A stretch of DNA of 39,321 bases, taken from NCBI GenBank assembly GCA_031551625.1, contig JAVBNJ010000070.1, forward strand, positions 1-39,321, given 5' to 3'. The notes under the pieces are model-generated. The model was given only the letters and a program-made list of their open reading frames with translations, was not told the DNA's origin and ran no database searches. Positions 22,550-32,355 of this stretch are shown one piece after another; position 1 is the stretch's first letter; every line of letters begins with the position of its first letter. The translations under genes and the position numbers were made by a program. This stretch comes from JAVBNJ01 sp031551625. Its GTDB lineage: Bacteria; Bacteroidota; Bacteroidia; Bacteroidales; UBA932.

Positions 22550-25498
22550 ATGAAAAAAATAATACTATTTTCTTTTAGTGCACTTTTACTGTTGGGCGTA
22601 CTGTCTTCCGGCACTGTGCCGCAACAGGAGCGGCGGCGCGAGCAGCAGTGGGTCGATTCGGTAATGAATACCCTCACACTGCGGCAACGCATCGCGCAGC
22701 TTTTTGTAGCGCCGGTAGAGATAATTCCCGAAAAACAGCCGAATACCGACCGGTTAATTGAATACATTAAGAAGGAACAACTGGGCGGCGTAATTGTGAT
22801 GAAAGCATGGCCAAGTTTGTATGCAAAAAATATCAATACGTTGCAACAAGCGGCCAATGTACCATTGCTGGTGAGCATTGACGGAGAGTGGGGCGTAGCC
22901 ATGCGCATGGACAGTGTGATGCCGTTTCCCCGGCAAATGATGCTGGGTGCCATTTCCGACAATAAATTGATTGAACGCATGGGCGAAGCGGTGGCAGGGC
23001 AATGTAGCCGCATTGGTGTACAGATGAACTATGCGCCTGTGGTAGACGTGAACAACAATCCCAACAATCCGGTGATTAACACGCGCTCGTTCGGCGAGAA
23101 CAAATACAATGTAGCCGAAAAAAGTATTGCCTACATGCACGGGCTGCAAAACAAGGGCGTGCTATCGTGTGCCAAGCATTTTCCCGGGCACGGCGATACG
23201 TATCAGGATTCGCACGAGGTGCTACCATCTATTTGCCACTCGCCTACCCGCCTAGATTCATTGGAACTATACCCGTTCCGCGCGTTGATGGAAGCGGGCA
23301 TTGATGCGGTGATGGTGGCGCACTTGCAGGTGCCGGCCTACGATAGTGTGAAACGCCCCTCAACCCTATCGCATAATATAGTGAGCATGCTACTCAAAGA
23401 CGAGTTGGAATTCAGTGGACTAATTGTAACCGACGCGCTGAACATGAAAGCCATTACGCTCAATTGCAAACGCGACTCACTGGCCTACGCCGCTATCCTT
23501 GCTGGCAACGATGTGATGCTGATGCCCGACAGCATTTCTGTGTCTATTAATAGAATCGAAAAAGCGGTGACCGACGGAAAATTATCGGTTCACAAAATAA
23601 ACACCAAGTGCCGAAAAGTGTTGGCCGCCAAGTATCGTGCAGGATTAAACAATTACCGCCCTGTAGTTTCAACTAATTTATTAGGTGATTTGAATAATGC
23701 GAACGACGAAGCGTTGCGTTACGAATTGACGGAAAAAGCGCTGACTCTACTCATTAATAAAGATAGCTTGCTTCCATTGCAACACTTGGACACGCTGAAG
23801 ATAGCCTACCTCGAAATCGGCAAAAATTACGGAAAAGATTTTCGTGAACAACTTTCGTTTTATGGTGCATTTGATAGTTTTTCGATTGAGCCAAAGGCGC
23901 CAAAGGACACGTTGAAATCCTTGCGCAAGAAGCTAGACAATTACAATCTAATAATTGCAGGCTGGCATAACACCGACGCGCGGCCGCAGTACAATTTTGG
24001 GGTCGACACTGTTACTGCGCAATTCATAACCAACTTGGCATTGCAGAAAAAAGTAGTACTCAATTTCTTCGGAACACCTTACGGAATAAAAAAATTCAAG
24101 GATTATAAAAATCTGGCAGGACTCATTGTGTCGTACGAAAACAGCAAGTATAGCCAACAGCGTTCGGCACAACTTATCTTTGGAGGCGTTGCGGCACAAG
24201 GAACGCTACCGGTGTCTATAGACAATACATTGAGCTTTGGCAACGGCATCCGCCAAGTGCAAGCAACGCGCCTGCATTATGTAATACCAGAGGAAATCGG
24301 CATCGCACAAGGGCGCCTGAAGGGCATCGATTCGTTGATTGAGTCGGCTATCAAGCAACACGCCACGCCGGGTGCACAGATGGTGGCGATATACAAAGGG
24401 AATGTGTTTTACAACAAGGCTTTCGGCAAACAAACATACGATAACAAGGCTTCGGCAGTTACCATCAACGACATATACGATTGGGCTTCGCTCACAAAAA
24501 TAAGCGCTACGCTGCCCGTAGTGATGAAACTGTACAACAGCGGCACACTGCAACTCAATAATACGCTCAGCGATTATTTGCCTGAACTAGCAAGTACCAA
24601 TAAAAAGAATTTGGAAATTTCCGATATACTCACACATAGCGCAGGGCTCAAGGCTTTCCAAGCATTCCAAACATCGTTTTTCGAACCCGACGAAAAAACA
24701 ATTGACACTGCCTATTTTTCACGGACACCATCGGCGAAATTTCCGCTACAGGTAACCGACAAGCTCTATGCATCAGAGGAAGTAGCGCATTTCATCTACC
24801 GGCAGATTGATGCTTCGGCGTTGCAATCGAAAACATACCGTTACAGTGATTGGGGGTTTATATATATGCAACGCATAGTTGAAAGCATTACAGGCCGCCC
24901 GCTCGACCGCTTAGCCGATAGTTTATTCTATGCGCCGCTGGGTATGAATAACACGGAGTACCTGCCGTTGAAACGTATTGCTAAAACCCGCATTCCGCCT
25001 ACCGAGAAAGACTCGCTGTATCGCAAGCAAACGATTCAAGGAACAGTTAACGACCCCACGGCATCGCTATTAGGCGGCGTGGCCGGTCATGCGGGTGTAT
25101 TCGGCAATGCCAACGATTTGGCCAAACTGCTACAACTCTACCTAAATGGCGGCACCTATGGCGGTGAGCGCTACTTTGCCGACAGCACGGTGAATAAATT
25201 TACCGAATGTGCCGCTTGTAAAAAAGGTAACCGGCGCGGGCTGGGATTCGATAAGCCCGAACCCGATGCCGACAAGGACAGCCCTATTGGCCGCGAGTGG
25301 TCGTTGGCCAGCTACGGCCACTCGGGCTATGTAGGCAACCTTTGCTGGGTCGACCCCGAACGCGATCTTATTGTGATATTCCTCTCGAACCGCAGTTACC
25401 CCAATGACGACAAGAAGTTGAATAAACTCAACATCCGCTCAAAAATATTTTCCGAATTTGTACGGATTGTAGATGAAGTGAAAGCTCCAGCAAAATAA
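22550..25498 (+). CDS. Glycoside hydrolase family 3 / serine beta-lactamase-like fusion protein
   Basis: A 982-residue exported protein with two enzyme domains. After a signal sequence (MKKIILFSFSALLLLGVLSS), residues about 30-370 form a GH3 domain like NagZ beta-N-acetylhexosaminidase: the catalytic loop SCAKHFPGHGDTYQDSH and the nucleophile segment LIVTDALNMKAI are present. A GH3 C-terminal-like domain follows (about 390-570). Residues about 590-970 are a class C beta-lactamase/DD-peptidase-like domain with SLTK (S-x-x-K), YSDWGF and HSGYVG in place of K-T-G. The combination suggests peptidoglycan turnover, cutting sugar and peptide parts in the periplasm. Such fusions are known in Bacteroidetes. 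The ATG at 22550 starts the signal peptide; one at 22538 is also in frame. Confidence 0.92.
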   Translation: MKKIILFSFSALLLLGVLSSGTVPQQERRREQQWVDSVMNTLTLRQRIAQLFVAPVEIIPEKQPNTDRLIEYIKKEQLGGVIVMKAWPSLYAKNINTLQQAANVPLLVSIDGEWGVAMRMDSVMPFPRQMMLGAISDNKLIERMGEAVAGQCSRIGVQMNYAPVVDVNNNPNNPVINTRSFGENKYNVAEKSIAYMHGLQNKGVLSCAKHFPGHGDTYQDSHEVLPSICHSPTRLDSLELYPFRALMEAGIDAVMVAHLQVPAYDSVKRPSTLSHNIVSMLLKDELEFSGLIVTDALNMKAITLNCKRDSLAYAAILAGNDVMLMPDSISVSINRIEKAVTDGKLSVHKINTKCRKVLAAKYRAGLNNYRPVVSTNLLGDLNNANDEALRYELTEKALTLLINKDSLLPLQHLDTLKIAYLEIGKNYGKDFREQLSFYGAFDSFSIEPKAPKDTLKSLRKKLDNYNLIIAGWHNTDARPQYNFGVDTVTAQFITNLALQKKVVLNFFGTPYGIKKFKDYKNLAGLIVSYENSKYSQQRSAQLIFGGVAAQGTLPVSIDNTLSFGNGIRQVQATRLHYVIPEEIGIAQGRLKGIDSLIESAIKQHATPGAQMVAIYKGNVFYNKAFGKQTYDNKASAVTINDIYDWASLTKISATLPVVMKLYNSGTLQLNNTLSDYLPELASTNKKNLEISDILTHSAGLKAFQAFQTSFFEPDEKTIDTAYFSRTPSAKFPLQVTDKLYASEEVAHFIYRQIDASALQSKTYRYSDWGFIYMQRIVESITGRPLDRLADSLFYAPLGMNNTEYLPLKRIAKTRIPPTEKDSLYRKQTIQGTVNDPTASLLGGVAGHAGVFGNANDLAKLLQLYLNGGTYGGERYFADSTVNKFTECAACKKGNRRGLGFDKPEPDADKDSPIGREWSLASYGHSGYVGNLCWVDPERDLIVIFLSNRSYPNDDKKLNKLNIRSKIFSEFVRIVDEVKAPAK

Positions 25499-25582
25499 TT
25501 ATTGCATTTTATAGACAGCGTAGGTTTAACTTACCAATGCAACTATTTCTTATATTAATATGCGAAAACCACTTATTTTTCG

Positions 25583-25590
25583 TATATTTG
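25583..25590 (+). promoter_or_regulatory. -7 box upstream of parE
   Basis: TATATTTG is a full TAnnTTTG match 21 nt before the parE ATG. No clean TTTG is seen at -33. Confidence 0.45.
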
Positions 25591-25611
25591 TTGGTTATTT
25601 TTTGAACGTAA

Positions 25612-27495
25612 ATGAGCTTTATGGACGCGACAGCAATCAATTATTCAGACGACAATGTAATTACCCTTGAGTGGAACGAACATATCCGGCGGCGCCCGGG
25701 TATGTATATCGGCAAATTGGGCGACGGCACCTCGCCCGATGATGGTATTTATATCCTGCTCAAAGAAGTACTCGATAATTCTATCGACGAATTTGCAATG
25801 GGGCACGGCAAGCAAATTGTTATTACCATTGAAGACAAAACCGTTACCATACGCGACTATGGGCGGGGTATTCCGCTGGGAAAAGTAGTCGATGTATCGA
25901 GCAAAATGAATACCGGCGCCAAGTACGACGACAAGTCGTTCAAAAAAGCAGTAGGCTTGAATGGCGTAGGTATCAAAGCCGTAAACGCCCTTTCGAGTTC
26001 ATTTGAAGTAGCCTCGTTCCGCGATGGTAAAATGAGCGCTGCCATATATTCCAAAGGCGAATTACTGAAAGAAGTGCAACAGGCAAGCGAGCAGAAAACA
26101 GGCACCGCCGTGCGTTTCACCGCAGACGAGGAAGTATTCGGCCGCTACGAATTCAACAAGGAATTTGTCGATCAAATGTTGCGCAATTATACGTATTTGA
26201 ACGCCGGCCTGCAAATTGTATGCAACGGTGAAACATTTACTTCGAAAAACGGGTTGCTCGATTTGCTTAACGAAAATATCGGCGAGGAGCCGCTCTACTC
26301 CCCTATCCACCTTAAAGGCGAAGATATTGAAGTGGTAATTACCCACGGCCATGAATACGGCGAAACAGTGTTTTCCTTTGTCAACGGGCAGAATACCACC
26401 CAAGGTGGAACCCACCTGGCAGCTTTCCGCGAATCGGTGGCCAAAACAATTAAAGATTTTTACAAGAAAGATTTCGACCCATCGGACATCCGGCATTCGC
26501 TGGTAGCCGCCATCAGCGTAAAAGTGCAGGAACCTATTTTCGAATCGCAGACAAAAACAAAACTCGGCTCGAAAGACATGGGACCCAACGGCCCCAGCGT
26601 ACGTAACTTTGTCGGCGATTTTCTGAAAGAAAAATTGGATAACTTCCTGCACAAAAACTCCGAAACGGCCGACATCCTGCTAAAGAAAATTCTGGAATCG
26701 GAGAAAGAGCGCAAAGCTATATCGGGCATACAAAAGCTGGCACGCGAACGGGCGAAGAAATCGAACCTGCACAATAAAAAACTGCGCGACTGCCGCATTC
26801 ACTACAACGACAAGCATGAGCTGGCCGAAGAAAGCACCCTGTTCATCACCGAGGGCGACTCGGCAAGCGGATCTATCACCAAAAGCCGCAATGTGAACAG
26901 CCAGGCGGTATTCAGTTTAAAAGGAAAACCACTGAACTGCTTTGGGCTTAGCAAGAAAATTGTGTACGAGAACGAAGAATTCAACCTCTTGCAAGCCGCA
27001 CTCAACATTGAGGAAAACATGGAAGACCTGCGCTACAACAAGGTGGTAATTGCTACCGATGCCGATGTGGACGGGATGCACATCCGGTTATTGTTGATTA
27101 CGTTCTTCCTGCAATTCTTCCCCGATCTTATCCGTCAAGGGCATTTGCACATCCTGCAAACGCCGCTGTTCCGCGTGCGCAATAAAAAAGAAACGTATTA
27201 TTGCTATTCCGACGAAGAGCGCGAAAAAGCCATCAAAAAATGTGGCAAGCATCCAGAAATTACGCGCTTCAAAGGATTGGGAGAAATTTCGCCCGACGAG
27301 TTCGCCGGGTTTATCGGCGAAAACATGCGCCTCGACCGCGTGCGCCTAAGCAAAGACGACAACATACAAGACCTGCTGACTTTCTACATGGGCAAAAACA
27401 CGCCCGACCGCCAGGGTTTCATTATCGAAAACCTGCGCGTAGAAGAGAGTTTAGAAGCGGTGGAGGAAGAGTTACAGTTGGCAGTGGGCAGTTAG
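25612..27495 (+). CDS. parE: DNA topoisomerase IV subunit B
   Basis: The 627-residue type IIA topoisomerase ATPase subunit decatenates daughter chromosomes together with ParC. The GHKL ATPase domain has RRRPGMYIG, EVLDNSIDE, DYGRGIPLG and GLNGVGIKAVNALSS. The TOPRIM domain has FITEGDSASG and IATDADVDGMHIRLL. Length and sequence fit Bacteroidetes ParE rather than GyrB. The conserved protein ends around SLEAVEEE; the final LQLAVGS and the stop codon come from a GCAGT heptamer repeat array that overlaps the 3' end. parC lies 1.6 kb downstream with two unrelated genes between, so the normal parE-parC adjacency has been interrupted. Confidence 0.95.
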   Translation: MSFMDATAINYSDDNVITLEWNEHIRRRPGMYIGKLGDGTSPDDGIYILLKEVLDNSIDEFAMGHGKQIVITIEDKTVTIRDYGRGIPLGKVVDVSSKMNTGAKYDDKSFKKAVGLNGVGIKAVNALSSSFEVASFRDGKMSAAIYSKGELLKEVQQASEQKTGTAVRFTADEEVFGRYEFNKEFVDQMLRNYTYLNAGLQIVCNGETFTSKNGLLDLLNENIGEEPLYSPIHLKGEDIEVVITHGHEYGETVFSFVNGQNTTQGGTHLAAFRESVAKTIKDFYKKDFDPSDIRHSLVAAISVKVQEPIFESQTKTKLGSKDMGPNGPSVRNFVGDFLKEKLDNFLHKNSETADILLKKILESEKERKAISGIQKLARERAKKSNLHNKKLRDCRIHYNDKHELAEESTLFITEGDSASGSITKSRNVNSQAVFSLKGKPLNCFGLSKKIVYENEEFNLLQAALNIEENMEDLRYNKVVIATDADVDGMHIRLLLITFFLQFFPDLIRQGHLHILQTPLFRVRNKKETYYCYSDEEREKAIKKCGKHPEITRFKGLGEISPDEFAGFIGENMRLDRVRLSKDDNIQDLLTFYMGKNTPDRQGFIIENLRVEESLEAVEEELQLAVGS

Positions 27496-27542
27496 CAGTA
27501 GGCAGTTAGCAGTGCCGCCGTCATTGCGAGGAACGAAGCAAT
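27474..27542 (+). repeat. GCAGT heptamer array plus GTCATTGCGAG element at the parE 3' end
   Basis: GCAGT occurs five times at exact 7-nt spacing (27481, 27488, 27495, 27502, 27509), then CGTCATTGCGAGGAACGAAG and CAAT at 27519-27542. The array contributes the last parE codons and its stop. The same two elements occur in the same order inside dnaX (38776-38900). Confidence 0.85.
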
Positions 27543-27577
27543 ATTTTCACTATTAGTTATTACTTAAATAAACGACC

Positions 27578-28564
27578 ATGAGCCACATAGAATACATACA
27601 CATCAATAATTTCAAATCCATACGCGATTTGAGAATTGACGATTGCCGGCGTATCAATCTGTTTATTGGTTATCCGAATGTAGGGAAGTCAAATATTATT
27701 GAGGCTTTAAGTTTGTTTTCTGTGCCATTTTTAAATATAGATGAAAATCTCAACCGACTTATTCGTGCCGAAAACAAGAATGAACTATTTTATAATGCCT
27801 CTGAAAATAATTGTATTGTAGAGACAAATTTAAAGAAAATCACATTTGAAAATGACATGCGTGTATTACGATTGTTTTTTAATAAAGAGGAAACTATCAA
27901 TCGTGGATGTCGTTTTACTAATGATTTGGCAGCAGAATATGTATCTCCGTTTGAGGATGATTTTTATGCTATTAAGCGATATACATTTAAACAAGAGAAG
28001 CAGTGGAAATCAACAGGAGATAAGTTCTTGCTACCTCCATTCGGAGAAAATCTTATAGATGTTCTATCTTATAATAGCGAAGTGGACAATGTAAAAAATT
28101 GGATAAAAAAAGAATTTTCCAAATTTGGATTGGAATATCTTCTTGATAAAATAAGCAATAGTATAAAAGTTCAAAGAAGACTAACAAGTGATGAAGTTGT
28201 TCAATTGCCTTACTCCTCTATTGCCAACACACTCCAGCGCCTTATATTTTACAAAACAGCAATCGTTTCCAATAAAGATTCAGTACTACTTTTTGAAGAA
28301 CCTGAAGCGCATGCGTTCCCCCCTTATATTTCCACATTAACAAACGATATTATAAATAGTACAACAAATCAATTTTTCATTACTACACACAGTCCATTTG
28401 TTATAAATGATTTCATTGAAGAGAAACGGGAAGATGTGGCTGTATATATTGTCGGCTACCAAGACAATCAAACAATAACAAGAAAATTATCGGAAGAAGA
28501 ACTGAATGAAGTTTATAACTATGGTATAGATTTGTTTTTCAATATTGAGAACTATTTGTCATAA
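27578..28564 (+). CDS. AAA/OLD-like ATPase, probable defence-system subunit
   Basis: A 328-residue ABC/SMC-type ATPase of the AAA_15/AAA_21 (OLD-like) group. It begins IEYIHINNFKSIRDLRID, then has Walker A GYPNVGKSN (31-39), Walker B VLLFEEPEAHAFP (about 236-248) and the H-loop region FFITTHSPFVI. There is no nuclease domain on this chain; the next gene, starting immediately after the TAA, encodes a TOPRIM-like partner. Paired OLD-like ATPase/TOPRIM systems include known anti-phage and abortive-infection systems, so defence is a reasonable inference. The coding sequence is clearly more AT-rich than the flanking parE and parC genes, suggesting horizontal acquisition. Confidence 0.85.
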   Translation: MSHIEYIHINNFKSIRDLRIDDCRRINLFIGYPNVGKSNIIEALSLFSVPFLNIDENLNRLIRAENKNELFYNASENNCIVETNLKKITFENDMRVLRLFFNKEETINRGCRFTNDLAAEYVSPFEDDFYAIKRYTFKQEKQWKSTGDKFLLPPFGENLIDVLSYNSEVDNVKNWIKKEFSKFGLEYLLDKISNSIKVQRRLTSDEVVQLPYSSIANTLQRLIFYKTAIVSNKDSVLLFEEPEAHAFPPYISTLTNDIINSTTNQFFITTHSPFVINDFIEEKREDVAVYIVGYQDNQTITRKLSEEELNEVYNYGIDLFFNIENYLS

Positions 28565-29086
28565 ATGGATAAAAACATAATCATAGAGTGCTTTGTAGAT
28601 ACTTGCCTAATAGAAACACTTGTGGCAACAGTTACCGGTTACAATCATCAGAAAGGGTGCAATAATGTGACAAAACAAATGCAAGAGAGATTGTCTGATG
28701 AATTTGCTTTAGGAATCGTTGATAAGGATAAGCGAGAGTTAGAATATCTTAATATGTTTACTGAAGTAAAGCGTTTTAACGATACCCTATTTCTGCATAA
28801 GCATAAAACAAAATCCCATTACATTATTCAAATAGCTCCTGCTGTCGAAAAATTCATTTTAGACAGTGCGAATATTTGCAAGATTACCCTTGACAATTAT
28901 GGATTACCATCTACTTTAGATAGCCTAAAAACGGAATCTAAAAATATAGATAGTAAAAAAGATACGCGTTTCAAAAAATTATTTTGCGACCTTAAACAGC
29001 AAGGTTCCGAAAACATTTGCAAACTGGCGCAATGGGTCGAACAGCTGAAAGCGAATCCATATAGCCCTAATTTAGATTTATTATAA
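28565..29086 (+). CDS. Small TOPRIM-like protein partnered with the OLD-like ATPase
   Basis: A 173-residue protein I cannot assign to a named family. Its N-terminus IIIECFVDTCLIETLV has the spacing of the TOPRIM E-x-x-x-D motif (E8, D12), and LGIVDKDKRE supplies a D-x-D (D53, D55) as in TOPRIM nucleases and OLD-family C-terminal domains. The middle has HKHKTKSHYIIQIAPAVEKF, and the C-terminus is helical. The ATG follows the ATPase stop codon directly, so the pair is translationally coupled. It is most simply the nuclease or effector subunit of a two-gene system. The TOPRIM call is from motif spacing only. It ends 9 bp before parC. Confidence 0.65.
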   Translation: MDKNIIIECFVDTCLIETLVATVTGYNHQKGCNNVTKQMQERLSDEFALGIVDKDKRELEYLNMFTEVKRFNDTLFLHKHKTKSHYIIQIAPAVEKFILDSANICKITLDNYGLPSTLDSLKTESKNIDSKKDTRFKKLFCDLKQQGSENICKLAQWVEQLKANPYSPNLDLL

Positions 29087-29095
29087 TTTACAGAT

Positions 29096-31726
29096 ATGGC
29101 AACCGAAGATATAGAATTGGACGAAGAAATAACAGATGGCGAAAGTACGGCCGATGGCCGCTATGCCAAGCTGCTCCATGAAGGCGATAAAAAATACAAA
29201 CTGCCCGGCATGTACAAGGATTGGTTCCTGGATTACGCATCGTATGTAATCCTCGAACGCGCCGTGCCGCATATCGACGACGGACTGAAACCGGTGCAAC
29301 GCCGGATCCTGCACTCGATGAAACGCATGGACGACGGGCGCTACAACAAGGTCGCCAACATTATCGGGCATACCATGCAATTCCACCCGCACGGCGATGC
29401 CTCTATCGGCGATGCGCTGGTGCAACTGGGGCAAAAGGACTTGTTAGTTGATGCACAGGGAAACTGGGGAAATATCCTGACCGGCGATAGTGCCGCAGCA
29501 CCGCGTTACATCGAAGCACGTCTTACTCACTTTGCCAATGACGTGGTGTTCAACCCGAAGACCACCGAATGGATGGATTCGTACGACGGTCGGAACCGCG
29601 AGCCGGAAACATTGCCGGTGAAATTTCCGCTGCTGCTGGCGCAAGGCGTGGAAGGAATTGCCGTAGGGTTGGCCTCGAAAATTCTTCCGCACAACTTTAA
29701 TGAATTGATTGACGGCGCCATTGCCGCCCTGAAAGGCAAGGACTTTGAATTGTACCCCGACTTCCCGACCGGCGGACAGGCCGACTGCTCGCGCTACAAC
29801 AACGGGCTGCGCGGCGGTGCGGTAAAGGTACGCGCACGTATCAACAAAGTCGATAAAAAAACGTTGGTGATTACCGAAATACCTTACGGGAAAACAACTT
29901 CGACTGTTATCGAATCTATCCTGAAAGCCAACGAAAAAGGCAAAATAAAAGTCCGCAAAGTGGACGACAATACGTCGCAAAATGTGGAGATAGTAGTGCA
30001 CTTGCACAACGACATGTCGCCCGACAAGACGATTGATGCGCTTTATGCATTCACCGATTGCGAAGTATCCATTTCGCCGAACGCCTGTGTCATCAACGAC
30101 AACAAGCCACACTTCATTAGCGTAAAGGAGATCCTGCGGCACAATGCCGGACATACCAAAGACCTTTTACAACAGGAGTTGCAGATACGGTTAAACGAGT
30201 TGCATAACGATTGGCACTACTCGTCGCTGGAAAAAATATTTTTCGAAGAACGCATTTATCGTGAATTGGAAAGCAATGCGAAAACTTGGGAGAACCAATT
30301 GGCTGCCGTAGAAAAAGCATTGAAACCGTTTGAGAAGAAACTGCGCCGCCCCATTACCGCCGAAGATATCGACTGGTTGGTAGAAAAGCCTGTGCGTAAA
30401 ATTTCGAAATTCGATATCAAACAAGCCGACGAGCGCATTGCCAACATCGAAGCGGAAATGGAGGAAGTAGAAAATAATTTGGCAAACATTGTAGACTATA
30501 CGATTAACTATTTTCAACAAATCAAGAAAAAATACGGCAAAAAATTTGTGCGTAAAACCGAATTGCGCGGATTCGAAACCATTGAAGCAACTAAAGTTGT
30601 AGTGGCCAACGCCAAGCTCTACTTGAATAAAGCAGAAGGTTTTGTGGGCATGGATTTGAAACGCGATGAGAATGCCGAGTATATCGGCGAATGCTCGGAT
30701 ATTGACGACATCATTGTGTTCCTGAAAAACGGTAAATACATGATTTCGAAAGTTACCGAAAAAGCGTTTTTCGGGAAGGACATTATACACGCCGCGGTTT
30801 TCAAGAAGAACGATGAGCGCACCATTTACAACGTGGCTTACCGCGACGGAAAAAACGGAATGATTTACGCGAAACGGTTCTTTGTGTCGGGCATAACGCG
30901 CGACAAGGAATACGACGTATCGCAAGGTAAAGAAGGCTCCGAGGTACTTTGGTTCAGCGCCAACCCCAACGGAGAAGCCGAAATATTAAAAGTGTATCTG
31001 AAACCGCGCCCGAAACTTAAAAAATTGATTATGGACTTCGAGTTCGGAAGCCTTGCTATCAAAGGCCGTGCATCAATGGGCAACTTATTGGCGCGCTACC
31101 CGGTTCACAAAATTGCATTGAAAGAAAAAGGCGAATCGACCCTCGGCGGCCAGCAAATATGGTTTGATACCGATGTGCAACGCCTGAACACCGACAGCCG
31201 CGGAGTATTACTGGGCGAATTCCACACCGGCGAGCGTATACTGGTAATTACGAAAAAAGGCGAATATTACACCACCAACTACGACTTGAGCAATCACTAT
31301 AACGGCGAATTACTGCGCATCGAAAAATTCAACCCGCACAAAACATTTTCAATAAGCTACTACGAGGCCGAACTGAAGTGTTTTTACATCAAGCGATTCA
31401 CGTTGGAACCGAACGACAATATGCCGCAAAGCCTAGTAGGCGAACATGCCGATTCGTACTTGGTTGACCTATCGGAAGACCGCTTCCCGCAAGCCGAGTT
31501 AACATTCAAAGGTAAGAATGCTAAGCGCGACCCCGAAGCTATTGATGTCGATGATTTCATTGGCGTAAAAAGCTTCCGCGCCAAAGGTAAACGCGCCAGT
31601 ACTATGGAAGTGAAAACCGTGAAATTCATCGAACCTTTGCAAAAAGCCGTTCCCGAACCGGAATTGCCGCACACCCCGGCACATGCACAGGAAGAAGAAA
31701 AAACAGTCCAGGTCTCTATAATTTAA
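29096..31726 (+). CDS. parC: DNA topoisomerase IV subunit A
   Basis: The 876-residue DNA-cleaving subunit that works with ParE. It has the winged-helix/tower segment VQRRILHSMKRMDDGRYNKV, HPHGDASIGDALVQL, and the catalytic tyrosine in AAAPRYIEAR (Y138). A long coiled-coil region (about 385-500) and a beta-rich C-terminal domain (about 520-830) follow. The C-terminus VPEPELPHTPAHAQEEEKT is low-complexity. Bacteroidetes ParC is about this long. It normally adjoins parE; here a putative defence gene pair intervenes. aroK starts 11 bp after its stop. Confidence 0.95.
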   Translation: MATEDIELDEEITDGESTADGRYAKLLHEGDKKYKLPGMYKDWFLDYASYVILERAVPHIDDGLKPVQRRILHSMKRMDDGRYNKVANIIGHTMQFHPHGDASIGDALVQLGQKDLLVDAQGNWGNILTGDSAAAPRYIEARLTHFANDVVFNPKTTEWMDSYDGRNREPETLPVKFPLLLAQGVEGIAVGLASKILPHNFNELIDGAIAALKGKDFELYPDFPTGGQADCSRYNNGLRGGAVKVRARINKVDKKTLVITEIPYGKTTSTVIESILKANEKGKIKVRKVDDNTSQNVEIVVHLHNDMSPDKTIDALYAFTDCEVSISPNACVINDNKPHFISVKEILRHNAGHTKDLLQQELQIRLNELHNDWHYSSLEKIFFEERIYRELESNAKTWENQLAAVEKALKPFEKKLRRPITAEDIDWLVEKPVRKISKFDIKQADERIANIEAEMEEVENNLANIVDYTINYFQQIKKKYGKKFVRKTELRGFETIEATKVVVANAKLYLNKAEGFVGMDLKRDENAEYIGECSDIDDIIVFLKNGKYMISKVTEKAFFGKDIIHAAVFKKNDERTIYNVAYRDGKNGMIYAKRFFVSGITRDKEYDVSQGKEGSEVLWFSANPNGEAEILKVYLKPRPKLKKLIMDFEFGSLAIKGRASMGNLLARYPVHKIALKEKGESTLGGQQIWFDTDVQRLNTDSRGVLLGEFHTGERILVITKKGEYYTTNYDLSNHYNGELLRIEKFNPHKTFSISYYEAELKCFYIKRFTLEPNDNMPQSLVGEHADSYLVDLSEDRFPQAELTFKGKNAKRDPEAIDVDDFIGVKSFRAKGKRASTMEVKTVKFIEPLQKAVPEPELPHTPAHAQEEEKTVQVSII

Positions 31727-31737
31727 ATCTTGAAATT

Positions 31738-32271
31738 TTGGAATCTTTGAATCACGTAGTTTTAATTGGTTTCATGGGTTGCGGAAAAAGCACAGTGGGA
31801 AAGGCTTTGGCTAAGGCCATCAACCTTCCGTTGTTCGATACCGATACCGTGATTGAACAATTGCGCGAACAACGCATTGCTGATTTTTTTACTATAGAAG
31901 GTGAAACGAAGTTCCGCGAATATGAGCACGAAATAATAACAGAACTATTAAATAGTATAGAACCATCTATTATTATGTGCGGCGGCGGCACTCCTTGCTT
32001 CCGCAACACGATGGAGCTGCTCAACCGGCACGCAACCACCATTTACCTGCATGCACCGGTAGAACTTTTGTATCAACGACTTCACAGAACCGTTGCCCGC
32101 CGCCCTATGCTGCAAAATCAACCGGATTTACAAAAATACATTACCGGATTATTGACGCAACGCGAACCAACCTACCAACAAGCACAACACAGCATAGATG
32201 TAAATAGAAAAACGGTGGACGAAATTGTATTTGAAATAACCTATTTACTTAACAACCCTAACAGGATTTAA
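31738..32271 (+). CDS. aroK: Shikimate kinase
   Basis: The 177-residue kinase phosphorylates shikimate with ATP in aromatic amino-acid synthesis. P-loop GFMGCGKSTVGKALA, the DTDTVIE metal/shikimate-binding segment, FFTIEGETKFREYE and MCGGGTPC (usually GGG-x) are visible, as is the lid RTVARRPML. The only nearby ATG lies inside the P-loop and would destroy it, so translation must start at a non-ATG codon; TTG at 31738 is annotated and TTG at 31747 is equally possible. It follows parC by 11 bp and is probably co-transcribed. Confidence 0.92.
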   Translation: MESLNHVVLIGFMGCGKSTVGKALAKAINLPLFDTDTVIEQLREQRIADFFTIEGETKFREYEHEIITELLNSIEPSIIMCGGGTPCFRNTMELLNRHATTIYLHAPVELLYQRLHRTVARRPMLQNQPDLQKYITGLLTQREPTYQQAQHSIDVNRKTVDEIVFEITYLLNNPNRI

Positions 32272-32355
32272 AACCACTGTTAATAGTAAGTTTATGTAAC
32301 ATTCTAATTTTGGCACGGTTTGTGTATTACTATTTTCAACATAAAAATAAACATC

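Noticed and set aside
27481..27513. CRISPR-like array in the GCAGT repeats
   Set aside because: Units are 7 nt with no spacers and there are no cas genes; it is a heptamer tandem repeat.
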